A DNA stretch of 20,174 bases from Thermoplasmatota archaeon (GCA_023489425.1 JAMDCG010000107.1:1-20174); one strand, 5' to 3'; shown: positions 1-7,039, numbered from the stretch's first letter. The notes: generated by a model from the letters alone, not told the origin. Program-made: numbers and translations.

Positions 1-786
1 GTGAGAATGGGAAATCTTGCGTCCAAGCAATTCCAGCTGGACATATATGGCTCCATGATCAATGCAATATATCACCTTGCATTGATTGGAGGTACTGTTA
101 ACGCTTACATGTGGGACCTGGTAATAAAAATAATCGATAAAATAAGGCATGTGTGGAAAACACCAGATTCCAGTATCTGGGAATTCAGAACAACTCCACA
201 ACATTATACCTATTCAAAGGTAATGTGCTGGATGGGGTATGATAGGGCAATAAAAATAGGAAGGCTGCTTAATTTCAGGGGCGACTATAAAACATGGGAG
301 AAAGAGATGAGTGAAATCAAGTCAGATATACTTGAAAACGGTGTCGATAAGGAAACACAATCCTTTGTTCAGTATTATGGCTCCAAAGATGTTGACAGTT
401 CTCTTTTAAGAATTTCACTCACAGGATTTCTGGACTCAAATGATAAGAGAATAAAATCAACTGTTGATAGGATCGAGAAGGAATTAATGGGGAAGGACTA
501 CCTTATGAGAAGATATAATGCTGATGACGGATTCAACTGCAAGGATAATGCATTCCTACTGACTTCATTCTGGTATGCTGAGGTACTCTCAGATCAGGGG
601 AACGTAGAAAAAGCAAAACAGGTACTGGAAACATTAATAAAGAAGGGAAACCACCTGCATTTATTCTCTGAAGAAATCGATATGGAAACGGGGGAGCAAC
701 TGGGAAACTTCCCGCAGGCAATTACTCACCTCGGGGTAATAAGGGCCATCTGCAAGGCAAATGAAAAATTAAATCATAAAATTTGA
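1..786 (+). CDS. GH15 glucoamylase/trehalase, C-terminal part (5' end outside window)
   Basis: This is the C-terminal portion of a glycoside hydrolase family 15 (alpha/alpha)6-barrel enzyme. The reading frame is open from the first base, and residues 4-17 (GN..SKQFQLDIYG) are an internal GH15 motif, so the real start lies upstream and the GTG at base 1 is unlikely to be it. The general acid is expected at Glu61 in SIWEFR, and the following QHYTYSKVMCW stretch is conserved in the family. The general base is expected at Glu224 in LFSEEID, followed by the typical GNFPQAITHLG end. GH15 members hydrolyse alpha-glucosides such as starch dextrins or, in Thermoplasma relatives, trehalose. Sequence alone does not choose between glucoamylase and trehalase. 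The gene ends about 25 bp before a convergent regulator. Confidence 0.85.
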   Translation: MRMGNLASKQFQLDIYGSMINAIYHLALIGGTVNAYMWDLVIKIIDKIRHVWKTPDSSIWEFRTTPQHYTYSKVMCWMGYDRAIKIGRLLNFRGDYKTWEKEMSEIKSDILENGVDKETQSFVQYYGSKDVDSSLLRISLTGFLDSNDKRIKSTVDRIEKELMGKDYLMRRYNADDGFNCKDNAFLLTSFWYAEVLSDQGNVEKAKQVLETLIKKGNHLHLFSEEIDMETGEQLGNFPQAITHLGVIRAICKANEKLNHKI

Positions 787-809
787 AAAATAAATTGATA
801 AAAATAATT

Positions 810-1169
810 TCAGGCGGTCTTGAACTTTGCAAGGTCCTGAATATTTTTCTTGATATCTTCAATCTGAGTGGTTAGGTCCTGAATGATCTCCTCAAGTATT
901 TCATCAAAGTCTTTTGATAACCTGTATCCATGAACCGGTCTTCCCTTGCCTTCTTTCTTCATGTTACGTTTATTTATCCATCCCCTTCTCCTGAGCCACT
1001 GCATTGCAATGGAAACTTCAGGCTGCCTGAGTCCAGCCTCCCTTTCTATCTCAATACTGGTCACTTCCTCCTTTCCCCTGGTGTAAACAAGTGTATATGC
1101 AACGCTTCTGGGAATGTTGGAAACAATCAGAATTTTGGCTAATTTGTTTGCTTCTTCTGTTAACGTCAT
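810..1169 (-). CDS. Winged-helix transcriptional regulator (ArsR-like fold)
   Basis: A small DNA-binding protein of 119 residues. The middle holds a winged-helix domain: helices around TSIEIEREAGL, a recognition helix around RQPEVSIAMQWLRRRGW, and a wing with basic residues (NKRNMKKEGKGR). The C-terminal 35 residues (DEILEEIIQDLTTQIEDIKK) look like a coiled-coil or amphipathic helix for dimerisation. The architecture resembles a family of archaeal predicted regulators (COG4738-like, from memory). The ligand and target are unknown. I place the start at the ATG at 1169, because a TATA-like box is centred about 26 bp upstream and would give a leaderless mRNA. A GTG at 1178 would add three residues. 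Confidence 0.75.
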   Translation of the reverse strand: MTLTEEANKLAKILIVSNIPRSVAYTLVYTRGKEEVTSIEIEREAGLRQPEVSIAMQWLRRRGWINKRNMKKEGKGRPVHGYRLSKDFDEILEEIIQDLTTQIEDIKKNIQDLAKFKTA

Positions 1170-1186
1170 TGTTATCACATAATAAT

Positions 1187-1203
1187 ATAATTATAATATA
1201 TAT
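1187..1203 (-). promoter_or_regulatory. TATA-like promoter of the winged-helix regulator
   Basis: A run of A/T (minus-strand TATATATTATAATTATAT) is centred close to 1195, 26 bp upstream of the ATG at 1169. This is the spacing expected for an archaeal TATA box and a leaderless transcript. Confidence 0.45.
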
Positions 1204-1243
1204 ATTCTTCTCAAAATATGTTGAATATTATTTATTCTTTCCT

Positions 1244-1501
1244 CTAACTCTTTGCAAGTGCCTCTAGTTTACTTATGATAGTGTACAGGGAAGCCCTTCC
1301 ATGTGAAGGAACATTTGGATCATTTGAAATTTCATCAAGCATTGAAATAGCGGTTGCACACCTTATATCTAAGCTTGTCTTCTGGTTCTCAAGCTTGGTT
1401 CTGGCGTCTGCAGCATTCTTTCTTACATTTTTTGGCACAGACGTATCTAGCGACATTTCTTCAAGCAAATACATTACTTCGTTAAACAAATTCGAATCCA
1501 T
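1244..1501 (-). CDS. UPF0147 family protein
   Basis: An 85-residue protein matching the archaeal UPF0147 family end to end: VMYLLEEMSLDTSVPKNVR in the first half and ATAISMLDEISNDPNVP in the second. The protein is predicted to be all-helical and cytosolic, and its function is not established. A near-consensus Shine-Dalgarno motif (GGAGTGA) lies six bases before the ATG and overlaps the stop codon of the upstream Lrp-like gene. The two genes are six bases apart and should be co-transcribed and translationally coupled. Confidence 0.85.
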   Translation of the reverse strand: MDSNLFNEVMYLLEEMSLDTSVPKNVRKNAADARTKLENQKTSLDIRCATAISMLDEISNDPNVPSHGRASLYTIISKLEALAKS

Positions 1502-1507
1502 ATAAAA

Positions 1508-1822
1508 TCACTCCACAAACACTCTCTTATTTTCCTTCTTAATGCTTACAACCATCATGGTCTTGGAATCCCTGACCCCTGATATCTTGCTGAGCCTGTT
1601 CAAAATATACTTCTGAAACTCATTATAATCAGGAAATCTCACCTTCACAATAATGTCGAAATCTCCAGTAACAACAAAGACATCCTCAACGTGTGGTTCA
1701 GACACTATTTCAGCGGCAATATTCTCTACCCTGTTAATTTCCACCCTCATACCTACCAAAGCTGTTACTATTTTTCGATCGAATACTCGATCAAGATCAA
1801 CATCAAGACCACTGTTTTGCAT
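1508..1822 (-). CDS. Stand-alone Lrp/AsnC-type RAM (ligand-sensing) domain protein
   Basis: The protein carries the C-terminal alpha-beta sensor domain of Lrp/AsnC regulators. ALVGMRVEIN, VSEPHVEDVFVVTGDFDIIVKV and ISGVRDSKTMMVVSIKK form the usual beta-alpha-beta pattern that oligomerises and binds amino acids. There is no helix-turn-helix: only about 15 residues precede the domain. Such single-domain versions are known in archaea and may bind effectors or modulate full-length Lrp proteins. The start chosen is ATG 1822, which has a GGAG ten bases upstream. A TTG at 1846 would add eight residues and lies about 25 bp from a TTTAAA box (1868-1873), so either start is possible. First gene of a pair with UPF0147. 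Confidence 0.8.
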   Translation of the reverse strand: MQNSGLDVDLDRVFDRKIVTALVGMRVEINRVENIAAEIVSEPHVEDVFVVTGDFDIIVKVRFPDYNEFQKYILNRLSKISGVRDSKTMMVVSIKKENKRVFVE

Positions 1823-1865
1823 TAAAAGGACACTCCGAAAATTCAATACCTTATTTCTAACTACA

Positions 1866-1877
1866 TTTTAAATTTTC
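1866..1877 (-). promoter_or_regulatory. TATA-like promoter of the RAM-domain/UPF0147 pair
   Basis: An AT box with a TTTAAA core at 1868-1873 places a transcription start near 1845. That gives a short leader before ATG 1822, or a leaderless start at TTG 1846. Confidence 0.35.
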
Positions 1878-1909
1878 CAGTATTCTAAGATTATAAAATA
1901 TATTTTTGT

Positions 1910-2578
1910 CTATTTATAATTAATTTCATAAACGCCATCATCTTTTCCAATTATGGACTTCCAGGTCATTCCCTTAAAGATCCCAACTTCTACCACTCCT
2001 GGTATCATCTTTACTCCAGCTTGAGTATGCTGAATATCATCAATCAATCCAAAATCCGCATCAATAACAAGATTGCCATTGTCGCTTTTGTTTTTATTTT
2101 CTGTTCTCATGCTGACCTTGCACCCTTGTGTTTCTATATTATGGATGGTCTGTTCCGCTAAAAAGGGTATTATTTCTACGGGAACCTTGAATTTTCCAAG
2201 CTTCTGCACCAGTTTACTTTGATCTGCAACTACGATCAATCTTTTGCTGTTTGCTGCTACTATCTTTTCTCTGGTTAGGGCAGCACCTCCACCTTTTATG
2301 AGGTTTCCATCAGGATCAATTTCGTCAGCACCATCTATGTCTATCGAAATAGTCCCATGAAAGTCCGTGGATGTCCGCAATCCGCCAGAATTCAGTAAAT
2401 ACATTGTTTCAACAGAGGTTGGGACAAATGTGACATTGGAGTATTTCCTGCATTCCTCACTTAGGAGCTTGATAAGAAATTTTACAGTCGAACCTGTACC
2501 AATACCCACAAGGCCATCCATTGGTACATATTCCAGTGCCTTTTCAGCGGCTTTTTCCTTTAATACACTTTCGTCCAT
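1910..2578 (-). CDS. rpiA: Ribose-5-phosphate isomerase A
   Basis: Interconverts ribose 5-phosphate and ribulose 5-phosphate in the cytosol, supplying pentose phosphate for nucleotides. At 222 residues the length is normal for RpiA. Diagnostic motifs are GIGTGST (25-31, phosphate binding), DIDGADEID (80-88, with Asp82 and Asp85), KGGGAALTREK (95-105, with the catalytic base expected at Glu104) and VVADQSK. The gene is divergent from the thioesterase gene, sharing a 45-bp promoter region. The ATG at 2578 fits a leaderless start. The purine genes purS and purL elsewhere in the window use the same precursor pool, but there is no operon link. Confidence 0.96.
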   Translation of the reverse strand: MDESVLKEKAAEKALEYVPMDGLVGIGTGSTVKFLIKLLSEECRKYSNVTFVPTSVETMYLLNSGGLRTSTDFHGTISIDIDGADEIDPDGNLIKGGGAALTREKIVAANSKRLIVVADQSKLVQKLGKFKVPVEIIPFLAEQTIHNIETQGCKVSMRTENKNKSDNGNLVIDADFGLIDDIQHTQAGVKMIPGVVEVGIFKGMTWKSIIGKDDGVYEINYK

Positions 2579-2595
2579 AGATCCAATATGATTTC

Positions 2596-2607
2596 TTTAA
2601 ATTAAAT
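2596..2607. promoter_or_regulatory. Overlapping divergent TATA boxes (rpiA / thioesterase)
   Basis: The AT-rich block TTTAAATTAAAT sits in the middle of the 45-bp intergenic space. On the plus strand, TTTAAA (2596-2601) is centred 25.5 bp before ATG 2624. On the minus strand, TTTAAT (2606-2601) is centred 25.5 bp before ATG 2578. The block therefore appears to serve both genes, each with a leaderless start. Confidence 0.5.
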
Positions 2608-2623
2608 CAATCGATACGTACCT

Positions 2624-3133
2624 ATGGAACTAAAATCAAAATCATGGAAAGAAAGTTATACGCAGATAGAGAGACTGGTTCTTCCAGCTGATACTAACGT
2701 GTTCAGCGCTCTTTATGGTGGCAGGTTAATGGAATGGGTAGATAATGTGGCTTCCATAGTGGCATTCAAGCACTGCAGGCAGGGTACAGTTACTGGGAGT
2801 ATTGATAGCTTATTCTTTCTTGCACCCATACATCTTGGATACATCGTTAATATGAAGGGCAGGGTCAATTATACAACAAAGACAACAATGGAAATAGAGG
2901 TTGATGTATCTGCACAGGATGCACTTTCAGGGAAGGAAAGGTTCACCACAAAGGCTTACCTTACTTACGTAGCCGTTGACGTGGATGGAAGGCCATCTCC
3001 TGTTCCCGGATTGATACTTGACGATGATGATTCAAAGGAAAGATTCAAGGCGGGTGACGACAGGAGCAACAGGAGACTCGAGCTTCTGAAGTCGGTGAAA
3101 AAGGAAGCACAGATTTTCGATGATATGCATTAA
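2624..3133 (+). CDS. Hotdog-fold acyl-CoA thioesterase (YciA/ACOT type)
   Basis: A 169-residue hotdog-domain thioesterase that should hydrolyse acyl-CoA to the free acid and CoA. Residues 21-40 (PADTNVFSALYGGRLMEWVD) give the family signature: Asn25, the GGRLM turn and the acidic Asp40 in the long central helix. The sequence then follows the usual strand order (GSIDSLFFLAPIHLGYI, MKGRVNYTTKTTMEIEVDV, FTTKAYLTYVAVD). The charged C-terminal tail (130-169) is an extension. Substrate chain length cannot be read from the sequence. Because archaea lack bacterial-type fatty-acid synthesis, a role in acyl-CoA turnover is only inference. Confidence 0.88.
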   Translation: MELKSKSWKESYTQIERLVLPADTNVFSALYGGRLMEWVDNVASIVAFKHCRQGTVTGSIDSLFFLAPIHLGYIVNMKGRVNYTTKTTMEIEVDVSAQDALSGKERFTTKAYLTYVAVDVDGRPSPVPGLILDDDDSKERFKAGDDRSNRRLELLKSVKKEAQIFDDMH

Positions 3134-3152
3134 ACCGCATTAATGAAAACAA

Positions 3153-3162
3153 TTTTTAATAT
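3153..3162 (+). promoter_or_regulatory. TATA-like promoter of the VirB2/VirB6/VirB4-like operon
   Basis: TTTTTAATAT lies in the 46-bp gap after the thioesterase stop. Its TTTAAT core is centred about 23 bp before the GTG at 3180, which suggests a nearly leaderless transcript for the three-gene membrane/ATPase operon. Confidence 0.4.
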
Positions 3163-3179
3163 TACTTTTTTACCCAGTT

Positions 3180-3461
3180 GTGTATTTAACTAATTTTTTC
3201 GAAACCGTTAGTAATTTTACCTCGTCTTCTTCAAGCCTCACAGGCTTAATATCCCGTTCAACTGATCTCATTGTGGGAATATCCGCTTTCATAATAGCAA
3301 TACTCTGGATTCCAATAGCCATCTCTTTCTTCAGTGCAGATGAACAGAGAAAATATCAGTCCTATAGCAGGGCAAAAAATGCTGCGATTGGAACGCTCAT
3401 ATACGTTCTTGCAATAAGTGGGACTCTCTTCGCCATTTTCAAGTATATAGCAGTTGGATAG
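3180..3461 (+). CDS. Two-helix membrane protein, VirB2/TrbC or CedA1-like candidate pilin
   Basis: A 93-residue protein beginning at GTG. A Ser/Thr-rich N-terminus (1-28) is followed by hydrophobic helix one (about 29-51), a short polar, positively charged loop (DEQRKYQSYSRAKNAA) and hydrophobic helix two (about 69-92). This hydrophobic hairpin with a basic loop is the layout of VirB2/TrbC conjugation pilins and of the archaeal CedA1/TedC pilin subunits. I see no obvious signal-peptidase site. The gene is followed two bases later by a VirB6-like gene and then a VirB4-like ATPase gene, and this context carries most of the assignment. Similarity at residue level is weak, so a non-pilin small membrane subunit remains possible. 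Confidence 0.55.
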   Translation: MYLTNFFETVSNFTSSSSSLTGLISRSTDLIVGISAFIIAILWIPIAISFFSADEQRKYQSYSRAKNAAIGTLIYVLAISGTLFAIFKYIAVG

Positions 3462-3463
3462 AT

Positions 3464-4429
3464 TTGTTCAACATATCTTCCATACTATCTCCGCTTGGAG
3501 CACTGATCCTATCAATAGAATTGCTTATTTCCTCCTCATTATGGAAGATTGCAATTGATGATGGATTAAAGAGCACTTATGATTTCGATTTCTGGAAGAC
3601 ATTCAATATCAATATCCAGGCATTTCATTCCGATTTATTTGCAATGATTCCATATTTACTGTTTTTTTCTGCCATTTATTCCTCCTTCTACCTGATTTCT
3701 TCCAAGAATGGAAAAGCTCAAGAAATTCTTCTTAAATTTTCTGAAAGCATCCTTTTCTTTGCTTTATCAATTGTACTTATCAATAGCTTCTCAACCGGAA
3801 CCATGGAGGTATCAAAACTAATTTTATCTCAATCAACAAAATGGTCGTATTACTTCTCCATTTCATATATGATTGGGAATATATCCTCATTCTTTTCATC
3901 AAAAAGTTCCGTTCTTGAGATAGTATTTGATGGAATCTATCTCACGTCGGCAATGTCAATGTTGAGCTTCCTCATGCTCAGGCTTGCAATCCTCATAACT
4001 CTGTACATATTCCTTCCATTCCTCTCCTTACTTACCGGAATAAATGCATTGAGAAAATTCATAATAAAACTATGGCTCCTGTATATCCAGCTGCTTGTTT
4101 CACCAGTCATAATCCTGATATTAATCTATTTCTACCTCAACTTTTCAGGATACTTCTTCATCCAGCTAGGCTTTCTTTCCCTTCTCTCCATCTTGCCATA
4201 TTCTTTCATATACACCTCTTACAGGTTAAACCAGTCCAATTCCGGTATGTTCTCAAACTTTTTTCTGTTATCCGGATATGGCTTCCTGAGTTCTACACTG
4301 GAAAAAGGGGTCAGGTTAGAAAAACAGAGGCACGAAGACAGGGCAAGAAACATGAAATCCCAGAACCCTGAGTTGAACCTTCCACAATTCTTCAGACTAA
4401 ATGATAGGGATGAGGGATATGATGGATAG
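3464..4429 (+). CDS. Polytopic membrane protein, VirB6/TrbL or CedA-like channel candidate
   Basis: A 321-residue integral membrane protein with about six or seven hydrophobic segments (roughly 7-27, 58-79, 90-110, 157-190 as one or two, 200-224, 230-252). A polar loop lies at 111-150 and a charged, probably cytoplasmic tail at 280-321. The segment around LPFLSLLTGINALRK followed by a Trp-containing helix resembles the core of VirB6/TrbL channel proteins, which crenarchaeal CedA also resembles. In Ced/Ted systems this subunit forms the inner-membrane DNA channel at the base of the pilus. It starts at TTG two bases after the pilin-like gene, with only a weak GGAT upstream, and it overlaps the ATPase gene. 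The assignment rests on topology plus context. Confidence 0.6.
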   Translation: MFNISSILSPLGALILSIELLISSSLWKIAIDDGLKSTYDFDFWKTFNINIQAFHSDLFAMIPYLLFFSAIYSSFYLISSKNGKAQEILLKFSESILFFALSIVLINSFSTGTMEVSKLILSQSTKWSYYFSISYMIGNISSFFSSKSSVLEIVFDGIYLTSAMSMLSFLMLRLAILITLYIFLPFLSLLTGINALRKFIIKLWLLYIQLLVSPVIILILIYFYLNFSGYFFIQLGFLSLLSILPYSFIYTSYRLNQSNSGMFSNFFLLSGYGFLSSTLEKGVRLEKQRHEDRARNMKSQNPELNLPQFFRLNDRDEGYDG

Positions 4430-6296
4430 GGAAAATACCAATCCCATCAAGCCACTATCCAACATCTTCGATTACCGGAGTACTGACAATCAAAAATTGA
4501 TCTCGATAATCATTTTAGTTCTTTCTATTTTCTCTCTTTTATACATCTTTCACGGCTATCAAAACTCATTTCTAATGATCGTAGCTATCTTATTTGTTGC
4601 GATCTTCTCAACTTCATACTATATAAGAAAATCCGGTTTCTCCAGCTCAATGAGGGCATTCCAGATGGAAAAGAGATTAATATTGAGACTGGATGGAAGC
4701 TTTTCGTGGAATGCAAATTCTGAAAAGGTTAAGGGTCAAATATCATTGATAAACGGGATCACGGAATACCTTGATGAAAAATTCATGATGTTCTCTATCT
4801 CTGAAGAGGATCAAGAGAATCTGGATAGCCGGGGACCCATTACAAACTCTCTACAAAGAATAATCGGCTCCGGGGCTGAATCACTGTTGCACAGGACATA
4901 TTTAGCTATGGAAGCAGGTTCCCAGGATGATAGTGCACTGTTGAATCTGATGGAAAACCTTGAAAAACATGGTATAAGAACAACCATGGTGAATGAAGAA
5001 GAAAGAAAGAGGATTCTACCAGTGGTGTCTCAAGCAAGGGTATACAGTAAAGGATTTAATACGTATTCAAAGGCAGAAAAGAAATCTACCACACTTCTGG
5101 TTACTCAAATAAGCAGCGGGTCATTCTTCCAGATATCAAGATTTATCAGTGCATCAAATATGCCCGTAAACACATTGGTCAGGTTCCGAAAGGTCTCAAA
5201 GGAAAACCCACATTTCAAAAGAAGAGTAACATCCATACTCACCAGCAGAAGAATCTTAACAGAGAAAGGAAGACACATTGGAAACACGCTCAAAAGTAAG
5301 GTAGATTCTGCCATGGAGTTCAGAAAGGATGTTGATAAGTACTATTATAACGTGGAAATATTATTCACCATTTCTTCCAGGAAATTTTACCTGCTTGCCA
5401 GAATGATAGATAGACTTCAAAATTATGCAAGATTATGGGGAATCGAACTTGTAATTCCTAAACAACGTGATATTAATTTGAGCATGTTCAACTGGAATAA
5501 GATGTTAATAGAATATCCCCAGCCAGGATCAAAACTGGTTTCGTTTTTTCCACTTCTGTTCGAAACAAGAGGAAGTGGAGTAATTATTGGGAACGAAGAC
5601 CTCACAGGGAATCCTGTATTTTTTGACCCTTATCCCATGAGCAGTCACAACATACTGGTTATGGGTGAAACAGGATCGGGAAAGAGTTTTTTTTCAAAGG
5701 TTCTTCTTACGAGATTGATAGTTCAGGGTTACGTTACCAGAATTCTGGTTCTGGATGTACTTGGTGAATACGATGAAAGGCTCTGGAAAGAGGAGATCAT
5801 TAGCGAATCAGCCAAAAGTGAGGAAGTTGAAATAGAAATAAGAAAGTGCAGTGATGATGATCTACTTGACCAGCTTTTGTACGCAGAATTTTTCATGAAG
5901 CGTTCTGGAAAAGTTCCCACACTTATTCTTATAGAAGAAGGTCACAGGTTTTTCAGAAACGGGGAATGTGAAAAACAGATAGTTGAGATGATAAAAGTTT
6001 CAAGGCATTATCTCACTTCCATACTCATTGTTTCTCAGGATTCATCAGATTTCACCACAGAAAATGGAAAGAAGATTCTGAATAATTCACTTAACATATT
6101 CATTTTCAGGAATAAATTGATTTCAAATCTTCAGAAATTTGGTATAAACCTGTCAGATTATGGATTAAGCAACCTGCACATGTCTCTTTCAGGTGGAAAA
6201 AACAGTCCATTCTCTGAAACTATCCTCTTCTCTCAGGATAAAATGACAAAAATCAAGGTCGTAGCCTCAGACTGGGAAATAAAGAATTTCAGTTAA
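4401..6296 (+). CDS. VirB4/CedB-like P-loop ATPase with N-terminal VirB3-like membrane hairpin
   Basis: A HerA/FtsK-superfamily ATPase of the VirB4 branch. Numbering is from the ATG at 4401. Two membrane helices (33-51, 56-74) resemble a VirB3/PrgI hairpin fused in front. A VirB4-type N-terminal domain spans about 80-400. The motor domain has Walker A GETGSGKS (422-429) and Walker B LILIEEGH (Glu512, Glu513). A SQ motif (Gln546) then leads into GKKILNNSLNIFIFRNK, where Arg570 is a candidate arginine finger; this order is typical of VirB4/TraC. The predicted role is to power pilus assembly and DNA movement at the membrane with the two genes upstream. GAGGG at 4412-4416 favours the ATG at 4422 (seven residues shorter) as the true start, overlapping the upstream stop region. 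HerA itself is less likely because of the membrane hairpin and neighbours. Confidence 0.85.
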   Translation: MIGMRDMMDRENTNPIKPLSNIFDYRSTDNQKLISIIILVLSIFSLLYIFHGYQNSFLMIVAILFVAIFSTSYYIRKSGFSSSMRAFQMEKRLILRLDGSFSWNANSEKVKGQISLINGITEYLDEKFMMFSISEEDQENLDSRGPITNSLQRIIGSGAESLLHRTYLAMEAGSQDDSALLNLMENLEKHGIRTTMVNEEERKRILPVVSQARVYSKGFNTYSKAEKKSTTLLVTQISSGSFFQISRFISASNMPVNTLVRFRKVSKENPHFKRRVTSILTSRRILTEKGRHIGNTLKSKVDSAMEFRKDVDKYYYNVEILFTISSRKFYLLARMIDRLQNYARLWGIELVIPKQRDINLSMFNWNKMLIEYPQPGSKLVSFFPLLFETRGSGVIIGNEDLTGNPVFFDPYPMSSHNILVMGETGSGKSFFSKVLLTRLIVQGYVTRILVLDVLGEYDERLWKEEIISESAKSEEVEIEIRKCSDDDLLDQLLYAEFFMKRSGKVPTLILIEEGHRFFRNGECEKQIVEMIKVSRHYLTSILIVSQDSSDFTTENGKKILNNSLNIFIFRNKLISNLQKFGINLSDYGLSNLHMSLSGGKNSPFSETILFSQDKMTKIKVVASDWEIKNFS

Positions 6297-6522
6297 AAGA
6301 TCCAGTTTTTACGAAGGCAATTCCAAGAATTCCAAATATTGCCATGGGTAGGCAGAAGGAATAGAGCCCGGGATCTGACCAGGTATTATATAAGATTGAC
6401 CACGAAAGATAGAAAAGCACACCTATGAATAAAAATATGAAACTTATAGCTAGTAAGGCATTACTGTAATTGATGTAGTGAGATACACCCTTGTTCTCTT
6501 CTAAATAATTCTTCTTCTCCAT
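6289..6522 (-). CDS. Small two-TM membrane protein of unknown function
   Basis: A 77-residue protein with a charged N-terminus (MEKKNYLEENKG) and two hydrophobic helices, about 20-44 and 54-72, separated by a short loop with Trp and Asp-Pro. I do not recognise the family. It is convergent with the VirB4-like gene and overlaps its last eight bases. A TATA-like box (TTTTATAA on the minus strand, about 6550-6557) lies roughly 31 bp upstream, so it has its own promoter. By size and topology it could be an accessory subunit, as CedA2 is in Sulfolobales, but it is on the opposite strand and this is speculative. Confidence 0.6.
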   Translation of the reverse strand: MEKKNYLEENKGVSHYINYSNALLAISFIFLFIGVLFYLSWSILYNTWSDPGLYSFCLPMAIFGILGIAFVKTGSFN

Positions 6523-6676
6523 TTTTACTTATGCATATCCCAAATTGTGTTATAAAATTTTTCTACGAAACATTGTTTCCATAAAATCGGTTCTTAATAG
6601 ATTCAAATGTTGAATATATAATTAAATGGTCAAGAAAATTCAAAACTTTTATTACAAGTTTTTAAATATCCGTTAA
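6523..6676. promoter_or_regulatory. Divergent intergenic region with two TATA-like boxes
   Basis: This region separates the small membrane protein from mptD. TTATAAAA (6550-6557) reads as a TATA box for the minus-strand gene. CTTTTATTA (6646-6654), centred about 27 bp before ATG 6677, fits a leaderless promoter for mptD. The rest is A/T-rich with no gene or clear repeat. Confidence 0.4.
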
Positions 6677-7039
6677 ATGACAGATGAAGCAGCCTCTTAT
6701 TTTCATTGTACTGATCGCGAAAGAGCGATATTTGAGGCGGGAATCAAGCTTGGTTCAATCTATCATCAGTATGTCGGTGTTCCGATGAACCTGTCCAACA
6801 TTGAGGCAATTGAAACGGCAATAAGACAGAGCGTGATGGTACAACCATTCGTTGAGAAGGCGGAAGTCAGCATAAATAAGGCTATGGTCAAAAAGTCAAC
6901 GGGTCATTATAAATATGTTACCCTAAAGGGAGAAATGCTTGACGTGTATCTGACAATTAAATACAATCAGGAAGAAGTGAGAGCTAGAATGAGGTACATA
7001 AAAGAACTTGACTATCCCCTAATGTCACTGGAGGAATAA
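6677..7039 (+). CDS. mptD: Archaeal dihydroneopterin aldolase (MptD family)
   Basis: A 120-residue protein of the archaeal MptD/DHNA family, which is unrelated to bacterial FolB. It cleaves 7,8-dihydroneopterin to 6-hydroxymethyl-dihydropterin and glycolaldehyde, a step toward tetrahydromethanopterin- or folate-type cofactors. The signature is CTDRERAIFEAGIKLGSIYHQ (11-31): Glu20 and His30 align with residues reported as catalytic in the Methanocaldococcus enzyme (from memory). The C-terminal RARMRYIKELDYPLMSL is also typical of the family. It is the first gene of an apparent mptD-THEP1-trm1 operon: its last codons contain a GGAGGA motif seven bases before the next ATG. Confidence 0.88.
   Translation: MTDEAASYFHCTDRERAIFEAGIKLGSIYHQYVGVPMNLSNIEAIETAIRQSVMVQPFVEKAEVSINKAMVKKSTGHYKYVTLKGEMLDVYLTIKYNQEEVRARMRYIKELDYPLMSLEE

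Noticed and set aside
4072..4371. 99-codon plus-strand frame inside the VirB6-like gene
   Set aside because: It overlaps a well-formed membrane-protein gene in another frame, shows no domain-like pattern, and has no ribosome-binding site.
4401..6296. Reading the ATPase as a HerA DNA-repair helicase
   Set aside because: It has an N-terminal membrane hairpin, a VirB4-type motif order after Walker B, membrane-protein neighbours and no nurA, mre11 or rad50 nearby.
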